Below the pieces are notes generated by a model. That model was not told where the DNA came from, searched no databases, and saw only the letters and a list, made by a program, of their open reading frames with translations. From Paenibacillus glacialis (GTDB taxonomy: Bacteria; Bacillota; Bacilli; Paenibacillales; Paenibacillaceae), in contig NZ_LVJH01000002.1 of NCBI RefSeq assembly GCF_001637205.1, positions 124,001-188,000 of the forward strand: 64,000 bases of DNA, given 5' to 3'. Shown here piece by piece: positions 52,153-60,785 of the stretch. Numbering within the stretch: position 1 is the first letter of the stretch; each line of letters opens with the position of its first letter. The position numbers and the translations under genes were made by a program.

Positions 52153-54009
52153 TTAAAAACTTTTCAATTGCTTCTGAAGCATTCGTATACTTTGGAGACG
52201 CTCCATTTCCTCCACTTCCGTTCCTCCCTCATCACTAAGCAATCTTGCAAGTGTCCACTCTAACTCAATTCTTTCATTCTCTTGTGAAGAATCATCGCTT
52301 CTTCCCACTCTTTCACGCCTTTTGATATGCTCCTCTTCATCCTCTACAGTTCCTTCGAATAGCCGAGGTTTCTGATCCTCAGACAAGGTCAGCAAGCGAT
52401 TCGCCAATTTACGTACTAACATTCGATCATGTGAGACGATGATAAAGGCACCTGAGTAAGACTGAAGTGCATCTTCAATGACTTCTCGTGTAGCAATATC
52501 AAGATAATTGGTGGGTTCATCAAGAACAAGTAGATTAGCCCCACTGAAATAGAGCTGTAGAAAAGCGGCCCTACATTTTTCTCCCATGCTCAGATCCCCA
52601 ATTCTTTTGAACACATTCTCACGGGAAAATAGAAAACATCCAAGAATAGTTCGTGCGTTGGTCTCTGTCATACCAGGTAAAGTAAGAAGGCTATCTAACA
52701 GGGTCTTCTCCAAGTCTAGACCTTCTAGCTCCTGTGAGAAATAACCTATCTTCAGTCTTGGATGCGCTCGCACCTCACCCGCTTGAGGAATAAGCTTGTT
52801 CATCATCAGTTGTAATAAGGTAGATTTCCCCGTACCATTAGGACCGCGAACCGCAAGGCGATCCCCTCGAGAAAGAAGAAGGTCCAACCTATCGATTAAT
52901 ATTGTATGTTCTGTAAAACCAAATGTGACTTGCTTCAATTCTAAGAAGTGACGCGCAGCGAACCCCTCTGCCTCCAAGTTCATCTTTATACTCGGGGCAT
53001 TCCGCGGCTTCTGAACGCTTTGCGCATCTAACCTTTCCATTTCCTTCTGCTTCGCATGATAACGAGAAATATTCTTCTTCGCCTTCGACTTATAGAAACT
53101 GGTGGCACTTGGCATTTCTTGCTTAGAAGCCGCTTGATCGGCTTTATTGAACCATTCCTGGTATCTACGTATCGATTCTTCTAGCGCTTTCCTTGCTAGC
53201 TGTTGTTGCTTATACAACGACTCTTGTTCACGGATCTCCCGGTCTTTCTCGCGACGATAGTCACGATAACCGCCGTTGTATTTCTTCAGACCTTGATTCG
53301 TCAGTTCACACACACCAGTAGCTACTTGATCCAGAAAGGTTCTATCATGAGAAACAAATAATACAGTCCCCTCATAATGGGTCAACCAATTCTCTAACCA
53401 TAAAATACTAGATTCATCTAAATGATTCGTCGGCTCATCCAGTATTAGAAATTTAGGACGATGTACAAGTAAAGATGCGAGACGCACTCTTGTTTTCTGC
53501 CCTCCACTTAATTGAGAGAATGGCATTCCCCATAGCTCAACACCAATGTGTAGTACATTCAGAATCTTCTCCACATCCACTTCCCATTTGAATCCGTCCA
53601 TTTGTTCATAACGTTCCAACCAATGCCCATATTCTTCTAACAAAGATTCATTCGAAACGATTGTATTGGTACGGTGACCAAGTTCATCTTCTAATCGCTT
53701 GATATGGCACTTAATTTGATATAACTCGGTGCTATCAACCTGCGCTGCTTCCAGCGTAGTCATCCCTAGTAACCCTGCCGAGGTTTGTTTCATAACCCCC
53801 CACTGAGCTAATGGAAGGCCGCGTTCAATTGTCCCTTCGGTGGGTTTTTCCTCACCTGCTAATATTTCAAGAAGCGTCGTCTTCCCAACACCATTGCTCC
53901 CAAATAGTGCTATTCTTTCGCCTTCATATATATCAATGTCTACTTGTTCAAAGCAGACTTTCCCCTGCCATTCTTTAGCCAAATTTCTACCACGTACGAT
54001 ATTCATCAT
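52153..54009 (-). CDS. ABC-F protein (ribosome-protection type ATPase)
   Basis: 618 aa with two ABC domains and no transmembrane segment. First domain: Walker A FGSNGVGKTT, signature LSGGQKTR, Walker B FLILDEPTNHLDE. An interdomain linker (about 245-345) rich in charged residues. Second: Walker A GPNGTGKST, signature LSMGEK, Walker B LLVLDEPTNYLD. The C-terminal extension is highly charged. It resembles the antibiotic-resistance ABC-F group (Vml/Msr-like), which dislodges ribosome-targeting drugs, though some ABC-F proteins serve housekeeping translation. An attenuator-type leader precedes it, typical of drug-inducible members. ATG 54009 follows AAAGGGTGATG. Confidence 0.88.
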   Translation of the reverse strand: MMNIVRGRNLAKEWQGKVCFEQVDIDIYEGERIALFGSNGVGKTTLLEILAGEEKPTEGTIERGLPLAQWGVMKQTSAGLLGMTTLEAAQVDSTELYQIKCHIKRLEDELGHRTNTIVSNESLLEEYGHWLERYEQMDGFKWEVDVEKILNVLHIGVELWGMPFSQLSGGQKTRVRLASLLVHRPKFLILDEPTNHLDESSILWLENWLTHYEGTVLFVSHDRTFLDQVATGVCELTNQGLKKYNGGYRDYRREKDREIREQESLYKQQQLARKALEESIRRYQEWFNKADQAASKQEMPSATSFYKSKAKKNISRYHAKQKEMERLDAQSVQKPRNAPSIKMNLEAEGFAARHFLELKQVTFGFTEHTILIDRLDLLLSRGDRLAVRGPNGTGKSTLLQLMMNKLIPQAGEVRAHPRLKIGYFSQELEGLDLEKTLLDSLLTLPGMTETNARTILGCFLFSRENVFKRIGDLSMGEKCRAAFLQLYFSGANLLVLDEPTNYLDIATREVIEDALQSYSGAFIIVSHDRMLVRKLANRLLTLSEDQKPRLFEGTVEDEEEHIKRRERVGRSDDSSQENERIELEWTLARLLSDEGGTEVEEMERLQSIRMLQKQLKSF

Positions 54010-54300
54010 CCATCATCACCCTTTCTAAATGTGCAAAAGAAAACCGCAGGCATAGGCCTACGGTGAAAGGTTATCGATAAGATGACTTAAACAGAGAGAA
54101 ACCGTCAAAGAGGCCACAAAGCCCATTTGTAACGATACACCCTAATTTGGACACACCTATCCTCACCTCTACACACCGTAGAGACTGCCTGTTTCAGTTA
54201 CATGCAGTTTATTGAGAAATAGATGGTTTACTTCATGGGCGTCGTGGTTACCTCATCATTCGTATTTGTGAATTACTGGTTACAGTATATCAGAAAGAAT
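54010..54300 (-). promoter_or_regulatory. Attenuator leader of the ABC-F gene
   Basis: A minus-strand leader of about 250 nt, behind a TATACT -10-like element near 54289, contains a terminator hairpin (ACCGTAGGC/GCCTGCGGT then TTTC, about 54065-54038). The segment CTACGGTG (54181-54174) is exactly complementary to CACCGTAG (54065-54058) in the terminator's 5' arm, an 8-bp anti-terminator pairing. Very short frames (ATG AAG TAA near 54235; ATG ATG AGG TAA near 54260) could serve as leader peptides. Confidence 0.65.
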
Positions 54301-54342
54301 TTGGGAATGGAACTCTTAGTTATGTAAGTTTGCGCAAAATGT

Positions 54343-54370
54343 AAAAAAGGCCCCTTGCCGAAGCAAGGGC
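54343..54370 (-). terminator. Terminator at the distal end of the phage lysis genes
   Basis: Stem GCCCTTGC/GCAAGGGGC with a TTCG loop, then TTTTTT on the minus strand. Confidence 0.88.
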
Positions 54371-54423
54371 ACTGAATAAGGAAGGTCATTGACCTCATCT
54401 ATTTTACTTCGATCCAAACCGAT

Positions 54424-54759
54424 TTACTTTTTTTCATTATCCTTATTGTCCTTACTGTCGTTGCTATCTCTATTAACTAAATTCACTATCGTGTTACCAG
54501 CTCGTTTATTAAAAGCTAACTCGAACAATCCTGTAGCTGCTAGTCCTGCCAGTCCTCCGCCCCACAGCCTTTCTACTGTCTGTAGATCTGTAAACGGGTA
54601 AAATGCTAACCCCAGCAGTAGCCCAATGAGCACCCCAACTAAAGGAATAATATTCTTAGGTAGATTTATCGTGATTTTGACCAGTTGAACAACCGCCATT
54701 ACAAATACGGATAACAGCGAAGCAAAAGACAAGACATCATTTAAATTCTGATTCACCAT
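54424..54759 (-). CDS. Phage holin-like membrane protein (second holin)
   Basis: 111 aa. Two or three hydrophobic segments (about 8-28, 35-55, 68-85), then a charged Asp/Asn/Lys tail ending KDNKDNEKK, the layout of small phage holins (A118/Hol118-like). AAAAGGAGTAGTG precedes the ATG. It is the last gene of the phage block on this side. Whether it forms the lesion, or modulates the holin at 55618, is unknown. Confidence 0.7.
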   Translation of the reverse strand: MVNQNLNDVLSFASLLSVFVMAVVQLVKITINLPKNIIPLVGVLIGLLLGLAFYPFTDLQTVERLWGGGLAGLAATGLFELAFNKRAGNTIVNLVNRDSNDSKDNKDNEKK

Positions 54760-54948
54760 ACGTTATCACTACTCCTTTTCAAATCAACAGAATGAAGTAA
54801 AGTAATTCACTATACCTTGGAGGTCTTCATAACTTGCTTCATGGTCAAGATCCCCTTGAGAATAAATATGTTGTAAATGTGATAATAGTCCCCGATAGGA
54901 CAAATTGATTGACTTGGAATTTAGAAGGGTGAAAGTATACAAACAAAT

Positions 54949-54978
54949 AAGCCCCACCGACCGAAGTCAGCAGGACTT
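54949..54978 (-). terminator. Weak terminator after the endopeptidase gene
   Basis: Minus-strand stem AAGTCC/GGGCTT with a GAC-TTCG-GTC inner tetraloop, followed by ATTTGTTTG. The 54760-55015 gap otherwise shows nothing recognisable. Confidence 0.5.
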
Positions 54979-55015
54979 GTGGTCAAATTCCCAAGCGCTT
55001 GTGAATTTGCTTTGC

Positions 55016-55621
55016 TTATCCATTCTGTTTGATCTGTCCTGAAGCCATCCGTAATTCATCAGCCAATCTACCAATCTCCTGTTTATCTGCTGATGTCTTG
55101 GCATTCCCCCATGCTGGCTTAAGATACTTATCGATGATGGAGTTTGCATCTTTCTTGTCTAGGTTTAATATCTCCTCGTTGGAAAAAAAGTCTTGCAAGT
55201 ACTTCGTAGGCTCCACCACACCGTTTTCCGAATCCGTATATCCATAGGAGGGTGCGCAAGATTTACGGATCTCATAATGAAGATGTGCACCTGTGGACAC
55301 TCCTGTACTACCTTGAAGACCCACTTTTTGTCCTTTTTTCACCGTATCCCCTACACTTACCGATGCAGCAGACAAATGAGCATAACAATGAAGATATCCT
55401 TTGTTATCCTTAATTGCGACCACGATACCATAACCTCCGAATCCCGAACCTTTCATACCCTCTTTAGCATGAATGACTTCACCAGCTACCAATGCATTGA
55501 TCGGACCCGTGGAGGGTGTCGTTACGAGATCAACGCCTTTGTGGAATTTTGGGATTTTATATACAGGATGCATACGCATGCCGAATGGACTTGTTAATCT
55601 GTAAGATTCAAATGGATTCAT
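55016..55621 (-). CDS. M23 (LytM-type) peptidase, phage endolysin
   Basis: 201 aa. A LytM/M23 catalytic domain covers residues about 10-145. Zinc ligands His27-xxx-Asp31 (FHKGVDL) and His113-x-His115 (GAHLHYEI), with catalytic His82 in CYAHLS. The C-terminal 60 residues are helical and may bind the wall. There is no signal peptide, fitting release through a holin. The start overlaps the upstream holin stop by 4 nt (ATGA). It cuts peptidoglycan cross-links. Confidence 0.88.
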   Translation of the reverse strand: MNPFESYRLTSPFGMRMHPVYKIPKFHKGVDLVTTPSTGPINALVAGEVIHAKEGMKGSGFGGYGIVVAIKDNKGYLHCYAHLSAASVSVGDTVKKGQKVGLQGSTGVSTGAHLHYEIRKSCAPSYGYTDSENGVVEPTKYLQDFFSNEEILNLDKKDANSIIDKYLKPAWGNAKTSADKQEIGRLADELRMASGQIKQNG

Positions 55622-56025
55622 GATTGATCACCACCCTTTTGTTTGAGAATAGATATGATGTCTTTAATCTTATTCGGTAGGGGCAGACCCATCCTTCCAT
55701 AGTTCTCAGTCACTGAAATCAGTTCATTCGTCAAATAAAAATAAATCGAACCGACCATAATGACATCGGTCCCAAACAACTCGTCTAATCGATGTGCCAG
55801 AATCACAACAAGAATCATAAGCCCTTTTTTAGCCAATCCCCAAAACCCAACATTACTACTAAGTCCGTTACCTACTTTTAATGATGCAACTATCCCCGTT
55901 AAATAATCGATCACAATCGCAAGTAGAAAAAATGAAATCAGTTCAGACCATTCTCCAAAGAAATAAGTCCCTATAGTCCCAAATAATGCAATGCCCCACT
56001 TTAAGCTCAAATCCAATCTTTCCAT
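55618..56025 (-). CDS. Toxin secretion/phage lysis holin
   Basis: 135 aa, phage holin family 4 type (BhlA/TcdE-like): hydrophobic segments at about 12-30, 31-50, 65-82 and 85-105, with the family sequence AIVIDYLTGIVAS and YFYLTNELISVTENYGRMGLPLP. AACGGGGGAGATATA precedes the ATG. Coupled to the M23 lysin. Confidence 0.88.
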   Translation of the reverse strand: MERLDLSLKWGIALFGTIGTYFFGEWSELISFFLLAIVIDYLTGIVASLKVGNGLSSNVGFWGLAKKGLMILVVILAHRLDELFGTDVIMVGSIYFYLTNELISVTENYGRMGLPLPNKIKDIISILKQKGGDQS

Positions 56026-56053
56026 GCTATATCTCCCCCGTTTCTATTTATAA

Positions 56054-56112
56054 AAATAGCCCCCGAGGATCCGAGGGCACAAAAAAACACGCTTCATGTA
56101 TCGAGCGTGTTT
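56054..56112 (-). terminator. Double terminator between XkdX-like gene and holin
   Basis: Two adjacent hairpins read on the minus strand: AAACACGCT/AGCGTGTTT (56085-56112, then TTTTG) and GCCCTCGG/CCGaggGGC (about 56059-56078, then TATTTTTA). Confidence 0.8.
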
Positions 56113-56115
56113 ACT

Positions 56116-56241
56116 TTAATTCTGTGGAGTAACGACGATTAAATCTTTTTCTTCCTGTGTGATAACTTTAGGGACATAAGCCTGCAATTTTTCGTCTGTT
56201 ACTTTACCAGATACCCACATTAGAGATAAGTACGGAAACAT
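56116..56241 (-). CDS. XkdX family phage protein (41 aa)
   Basis: ATG at 56241 with AAAGGGGTG upstream, TAA at 56116-56118. The 41-aa product has the XkdX pattern of aromatic start, W in MWVSGKVTDEKLQAYV, and ITQEEKDLI. XkdX proteins sit at the distal end of contractile-tail operons before the lysis genes, as here. Function unknown. Confidence 0.8.
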   Translation of the reverse strand: MFPYLSLMWVSGKVTDEKLQAYVPKVITQEEKDLIVVTPQN

Positions 56242-56271
56242 ATATATTCACCCCTTTCAAGTCATTACTTA

Positions 56272-56601
56272 TTATCCCATCGTGACTGAATCCATCAATG
56301 CCATGATTGCTAGGTCTGCCGCATCTTGCCGCGCCAATAGCTCTTTGTATTTGTCCTCTGTGATCGGCTCGACTGGTTTAGGTAAATACGTTTCGCGATA
56401 TGTTGTGTAATCACTCTCGCCGATCATTGTTACATTGACATGACCGCCTTGATAATCCTCTGTACTAGCTACCGAAAACTCATTATCCGCATCATTGTAG
56501 ACTTGCGATCCCGCCAAGAATTGATCAATATCAAGACCTTTGTAATCGTAAACCCCAAACGTAGTTAAATTAGTGATTAAATAAAAATACAATGTTCCCA
56601 T
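56272..56601 (-). CDS. Phage tail-region hypothetical protein
   Basis: 109 aa, AAAGGAGAATG upstream. A beta-rich N-terminal half and a helical C-terminus (ITEDKYKELLARQDAADLAIMALMDSV). By position between fibre and XkdX it may correspond to XkdW of PBSX, but sequence identity to XkdW is not convincing. Confidence 0.65.
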   Translation of the reverse strand: MGTLYFYLITNLTTFGVYDYKGLDIDQFLAGSQVYNDADNEFSVASTEDYQGGHVNVTMIGESDYTTYRETYLPKPVEPITEDKYKELLARQDAADLAIMALMDSVTMG

Positions 56602-56618
56602 AGTATCATTCTCCTTTT

Positions 56619-58235
56619 TTATGCTAATGATTGTAGAGCGAATAAAGCAAGAGGCGCATAAGATACTTTTATTGTTTGTGCCGGTATGTTTATCACAGCT
56701 GTAAATGCTACATTAACGTACATGCCTGACAGGTACAAGTTATCTCCGACTAATTTAGTCATTGTTGCATTACCTATTTGGCTCTGTGTATCTGTTGAAA
56801 TAGACTTCACTAAAACTAAATTTTTAGTGAGACAATGCAGCTTTCCGGTATTTCCATAAATATAGGTATTAGCACCATCGCCATCGGCTATCAGTGGGGT
56901 ACCCTCGTTTTCGTTAACTTCCCCACCTTTTAAAATCGTACCGCTATCATTACAAACGCGTATATTAGTTGTCCCCGAAAGGTAGGTGTAGTAGTACAAC
57001 TCGTTACTGTTGATGTACCCAATGTAAGTCATTCCATTATACGGTATACGCTTGCTACGATTCCCATTTCTATCTCTTTGCTCAAATTCAGACCCTGTCG
57101 TTCTACCTACAATACTTCCATCATCTAAGAGTTTCTGAGGTTTAAAATCGCTATGATGCACATCACTTATAAATGACGCGTATTGTGTGAAGTCGTGTTT
57201 CATGGTACTTGCTGTACCGACCATACCCAGTATATCAACGCCTTTTTTTATGTTTCCAGGTATCAATGCAGGCGCCGGAGTAGCCACCCAAGATGCGCCA
57301 TTATAAAAGCCGTGCGGCGGCTGTAAAAAAACGCGGTCACCTGTAAAAACAGTCGCGGCAATCGCTGGCATATGTTGGTTTTCTGCGCTTCTATTAGGCA
57401 TGGCACCCTCAAACCACTTACCGTTCCACCAACCCGAATTTCCTTTTAGTATCACGTTTGGGTCAAGATACCCAATTGCTGTGTCTACTACGGTAGGACT
57501 TCCAGGAACCCCGAATATGGTTGTTCCTGCTCGGATATTAGCTGAAATGAAATTAGGGTCCCAGGCTTTTACCTGTGTATTAGCTTTTCCGTCATAGTAC
57601 CCGATAGGGGGCGTTATCGTGACATCACCAGCCCCGTTACCCACACCAGTAGACCCCTGGAGCGTTCCTGCCCTGTTAGGCATGGTCCCAACCATCGCGT
57701 TTCCTGCGGCTGTACTGAATGTCTTCCCTGCCAATACATCGGCTAATGCTGCGGTTCCTGTCGCTGTTACGATTGCCGTAATTTTAGGTATGAGGGTTGC
57801 CCACAATTCATCTGTAGTCGCATGGATACCCTTGGCAATGAGCGCGGCAACCACTTCCGCTTTACGCTCATTGCCAGCTTGCTTTCCCGCTTGCGCCTCA
57901 TCATATGCCATCTTCACCGCCTTCGGCGTCGCTGCCTCCGTCTCTGACGTACTATTCACAGCACTATTCAGTTGTATGATCCCTTTTACCGTTAACGATG
58001 CATCAGGAATATCTACGTCAATCCCCGCAATCGCTTCAGCTATTTTATCCTCAACATATGTTTTCTCTGCTGCCTTACTTTGCAACTCCTGAAGTGATTC
58101 AGCAGTCAGATTCATGAACCAATTCAACCACGCCGCAGGCGGACGATCTTCTACTTCCCAACCTATATTTCTTTTGGATTCGGGAGGCTCAATTCCAATT
58201 GCTCCCCACTTTGGTGCTTGTTTATTAAATGCCAC
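56619..58235 (-). CDS. Phage tail fibre protein
   Basis: 538 aa from a GTG start with AGGAGGGG upstream. A baseplate-proximal N-terminus (residues 1-75, WEVEDRPPAAWLNWFMNL), a phage_fiber_2-like repeat (SLTVKGIIQLNSAVNSTSE, PKAVKMAYDEAQAG), then imperfect repeats of the kind GxMPNRxG / IxxGTTIFGVPGS / GVDILGMVGT (about 160-370), and a C-terminal part (about 370-538) that is likely the receptor-binding tip. Such tips are the most variable part of contractile phages. It probably determines host range. Confidence 0.85.
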   Translation of the reverse strand: MAFNKQAPKWGAIGIEPPESKRNIGWEVEDRPPAAWLNWFMNLTAESLQELQSKAAEKTYVEDKIAEAIAGIDVDIPDASLTVKGIIQLNSAVNSTSETEAATPKAVKMAYDEAQAGKQAGNERKAEVVAALIAKGIHATTDELWATLIPKITAIVTATGTAALADVLAGKTFSTAAGNAMVGTMPNRAGTLQGSTGVGNGAGDVTITPPIGYYDGKANTQVKAWDPNFISANIRAGTTIFGVPGSPTVVDTAIGYLDPNVILKGNSGWWNGKWFEGAMPNRSAENQHMPAIAATVFTGDRVFLQPPHGFYNGASWVATPAPALIPGNIKKGVDILGMVGTASTMKHDFTQYASFISDVHHSDFKPQKLLDDGSIVGRTTGSEFEQRDRNGNRSKRIPYNGMTYIGYINSNELYYYTYLSGTTNIRVCNDSGTILKGGEVNENEGTPLIADGDGANTYIYGNTGKLHCLTKNLVLVKSISTDTQSQIGNATMTKLVGDNLYLSGMYVNVAFTAVINIPAQTIKVSYAPLALFALQSLA

Positions 58236-58246
58236 GATAACCCCTC

Positions 58247-58888
58247 CTATATCGGTAATTCGTAATCATTGCCTGGTACATATACTTCTCCGAGCGTGCC
58301 ACCAACGGTCATATCTGGGTCAGATAATCCAAAGACATCCTGTTGTAATCCATCATAAATGGATGACAACCGAAATGTACCTGTCAATTCGATCTGAGCA
58401 ATACTAACGCCAGCAGCTACTGTCTTTTGAATGATCTTCGCAAATTGTGATGGAGACATTCCCACTTCATTCAGTCTTTTCATTGGTATTCGCATTAAGG
58501 ATAGAGATGCCGCTTCCGGCTCAAATGGATCACTGAACTTTTCTTGAATCTGAATATCTTTATAATCACAATCCAATGCCAGAGCAAGTACTCGTATAAT
58601 CGTGTTAATGTCTGTTTTCGATAAATTTCTAGCGATCTTAGACTTTAACAGCACCCTATACACTTCATCTGTCGCTGCACCACGTGGCTGAATGACATTC
58701 TGCCCGATACGATCCAACGTCGACCCTTGGGCTTTATCAATGTCACGCCACTCGCGAACCTTCTCAAGAGAAGTATTTAACTCGTCCATCTGACCGTATA
58801 GAATACCGATTAATTTGCCGATATTACTATTCGGATTTTTGTTGAATACGTCCGCGAATCGCGACATCATGTCCTTCACACTAAACAT
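58247..58888 (-). CDS. Phage tail protein (XkdU / DUF2612-like position)
   Basis: 213 aa. The segment GSTLDRIGQNVIQPRGAATDEVYRVLLKSKIARN and following helices are typical of the tail protein between baseplate J and the fibre, like gpI/XkdU/DUF2612. Its stop precedes the fibre gene by 11 bp, and its start overlaps the end of baseplate J by 8 bp. It probably links the baseplate wedge to the fibres. Confidence 0.8.
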   Translation of the reverse strand: MFSVKDMMSRFADVFNKNPNSNIGKLIGILYGQMDELNTSLEKVREWRDIDKAQGSTLDRIGQNVIQPRGAATDEVYRVLLKSKIARNLSKTDINTIIRVLALALDCDYKDIQIQEKFSDPFEPEAASLSLMRIPMKRLNEVGMSPSQFAKIIQKTVAAGVSIAQIELTGTFRLSSIYDGLQQDVFGLSDPDMTVGGTLGEVYVPGNDYELPI

Positions 58889-60056
58889 GACGATTCACCA
58901 CAATGTCCTTGGCATTAATCTGCGCGACTTGATACCGTTCTAAAGTAACGTTACCCTCTTCCATAACATCATTTTTACCCACTTTTAACGTAAAATCCTC
59001 TATACCTTCAATTTGATCTACTGCACTGACCAACTTGTTGTATACAGCAGGTGCACCCATCGATAGTCCATTGTAGTAACTGCCACCATCTTCTCCACCA
59101 ATGTAACGAACAATCGCTGAACGAATCTGCTCATCCCCGTCTGCGGGGTACTGTTCATTGGTCGTAAGCGTGACAACAACCTGCAAAATCACTTCTTGCG
59201 CTCGACTGAATTTCACCTCATGACCATAGCCACCAATGTCTAGGACCGTATTCACAACATCTCCGTATGACTCAATGCCACCCGCTCCGGTTGAAAATAT
59301 AACTTGTGCGATCTCGTCATCATCTCCACCAAGCACATAACATTGATAGGTATGAGGAGGGCGCCCAGCAGTGTCCAATTCATTAGTGAAATTTTGAATA
59401 ACCGTAGCTGCTCTAACCGTACTAATTCTGAGCAAAGCTCCAATTAGGGCGTCAATCGAAGCCGCACCGCCACCCGCAACTGACTGAGTAAATAAATCTC
59501 GAAATTCGGAGTCTGTCATTTTCTCTCGTCCACCTGCGGTTGGTACTACATTGGTCACACCTGTAACATCCGGAGTTGGATTTACAATGACGTTAATCAA
59601 ACCAGCAGAGACATTACCTCCCTGACCTGGTTCTACAGCTTCAATAGGAACTATTGCTGTGCTGTTGCTATCAAACGTTATATCTTGCGTTGTATCGAAG
59701 TAGACTTTCGCTTCTGTTGCGACACGAAATCCTTGTACCAACGTGTGACCCGCTGCTCCCGTCAATTGAACAGAACCTCTAGCATATTGATCTAAGACCC
59801 GAGTGATGCCCACATGAGGTCCCAATCGATCCAAGCTACTGCCTTCTGCACTATTAATATAACTACTGTTGTATACATCCTCTGCTGTGACCCATAACTT
59901 AGAAAGAAACCATGCAAAGATACGTAGAATAATGCCTAACGGTGATCTTTCGGAAGTATTTACTTTATCTCCAAACGTCTCTTTAGCCTTATCATTCATT
60001 TCTGCAAAAAGGTCCTCAAACCGTCTGCGCTTAAATCCTGTTCTATCCAGCACCAA
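58881..60056 (-). CDS. Baseplate assembly protein J
   Basis: 391 aa (TTG at 60056, with an alternative GTG at 60053, both after AGAGGTGAG). The GSSLDRLGPHVGITR, ARGSVQLTG, VEPGQGGNVSAGLIN and GGREKMTDSEFRDLF segments are the Baseplate_J pattern (XkdT, gpJ of P2/Mu). It is a wedge component of contractile tails. Its start overlaps the upstream gene by 14 bp. Confidence 0.93.
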   Translation of the reverse strand: MVLDRTGFKRRRFEDLFAEMNDKAKETFGDKVNTSERSPLGIILRIFAWFLSKLWVTAEDVYNSSYINSAEGSSLDRLGPHVGITRVLDQYARGSVQLTGAAGHTLVQGFRVATEAKVYFDTTQDITFDSNSTAIVPIEAVEPGQGGNVSAGLINVIVNPTPDVTGVTNVVPTAGGREKMTDSEFRDLFTQSVAGGGAASIDALIGALLRISTVRAATVIQNFTNELDTAGRPPHTYQCYVLGGDDDEIAQVIFSTGAGGIESYGDVVNTVLDIGGYGHEVKFSRAQEVILQVVVTLTTNEQYPADGDEQIRSAIVRYIGGEDGGSYYNGLSMGAPAVYNKLVSAVDQIEGIEDFTLKVGKNDVMEEGNVTLERYQVAQINAKDIVVNRHV

Positions 60057-60411
60057 GACTCACCTCTTTCGCTTGTATCCGTTCTCCCTCTGTACTCGTA
60101 GCATCAAATGTTACCAGTAGCGTCCGGGAATTCTTCTCGATTGTGAAGTTGATTAAATCCACAGACTGAATTCGTTCTTCCTGCATCAGTCCTTGTGTCA
60201 ATTCTTCACGCATCTCTTCCTCATTTATCTGTTTCCCCAGAAACTTAGAGAATGTAATACCCATATCCGGGTTCAGAAACCACTCGCCTTTATTCGTTCC
60301 AATTCCGATGTGACAACATTGAGCGATTTCCTCTGTACCTTCAACCATCACTAAATTGCCTGAGGCACTCATCAGAATATCTCCGGTCTCATTCAACTTT
60401 AAAGACTGCAT
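60043..60411 (-). CDS. Baseplate wedge protein, gp25/DUF2634 (XkdS-like)
   Basis: 122 aa. ILMSASGNLVMVEGTEEIAQCCHIGIGTNKGEWFLNPDMGITFSKFLG resembles the gp25/W lysozyme-like wedge protein and DUF2634/XkdS family. It sits between spike and baseplate J, the canonical order. It forms the inner wedge of the baseplate. Confidence 0.85.
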   Translation of the reverse strand: MQSLKLNETGDILMSASGNLVMVEGTEEIAQCCHIGIGTNKGEWFLNPDMGITFSKFLGKQINEEEMREELTQGLMQEERIQSVDLINFTIEKNSRTLLVTFDATSTEGERIQAKEVSLGAG

Positions 60412-60785
60412 GCAAACACCCCCACAATAACTGCATCATTCACGTCATGTCTTCTTTCTGTGTCTGCGGATGCGACCTGCCCATTCAGAGCATTCTTGAT
60501 CTCCCGATCAGCACACACAACATATACCGTGTCCCCAGACTTCAAGGATGGTCTATAGACCTGTTCTATCTCATTCACTTTGGATCGATGTCCAAGCGCT
60601 GGGACGCCCTGAATCATCGCAGGTTCACTATCTGACGTTCGGACCAACGGCTGCACATCAGCCTTACATGTGACTTCATCAAATGAAATGACGCGACATG
60701 GGAAGCCCACATGAACTGCACTCAATTGGTGTACCATCATCTGAGCAATCACTTGGGACAATGTTGAAGCAGGATCATTTTTCAC
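60399..60785 (-). CDS. Gp138-like membrane-puncturing spike protein
   Basis: 128 aa, GTG at 60785 with GGAGGCGAT upstream. An OB-fold-like N-terminus (PCRVISFDEVTCKADVQPLVRT) and the characteristic GDTVYVVCADREIKNALNG / RRHDVNDAVIVG end match the phage Gp138 N-terminal domain family (XkdR-like). The overlaps with neighbours (13 and 4 bp) show tight coupling. It lacks a long helical needle, so it would be a short spike. Confidence 0.75.
   Translation of the reverse strand: MKNDPASTLSQVIAQMMVHQLSAVHVGFPCRVISFDEVTCKADVQPLVRTSDSEPAMIQGVPALGHRSKVNEIEQVYRPSLKSGDTVYVVCADREIKNALNGQVASADTERRHDVNDAVIVGVFACSL

Noticed and set aside
54300..54423. Prophage attachment site at the left boundary
   Set aside because: No tRNA, no integrase and no second copy of a core sequence is in the window; the boundary is set only by gene content.
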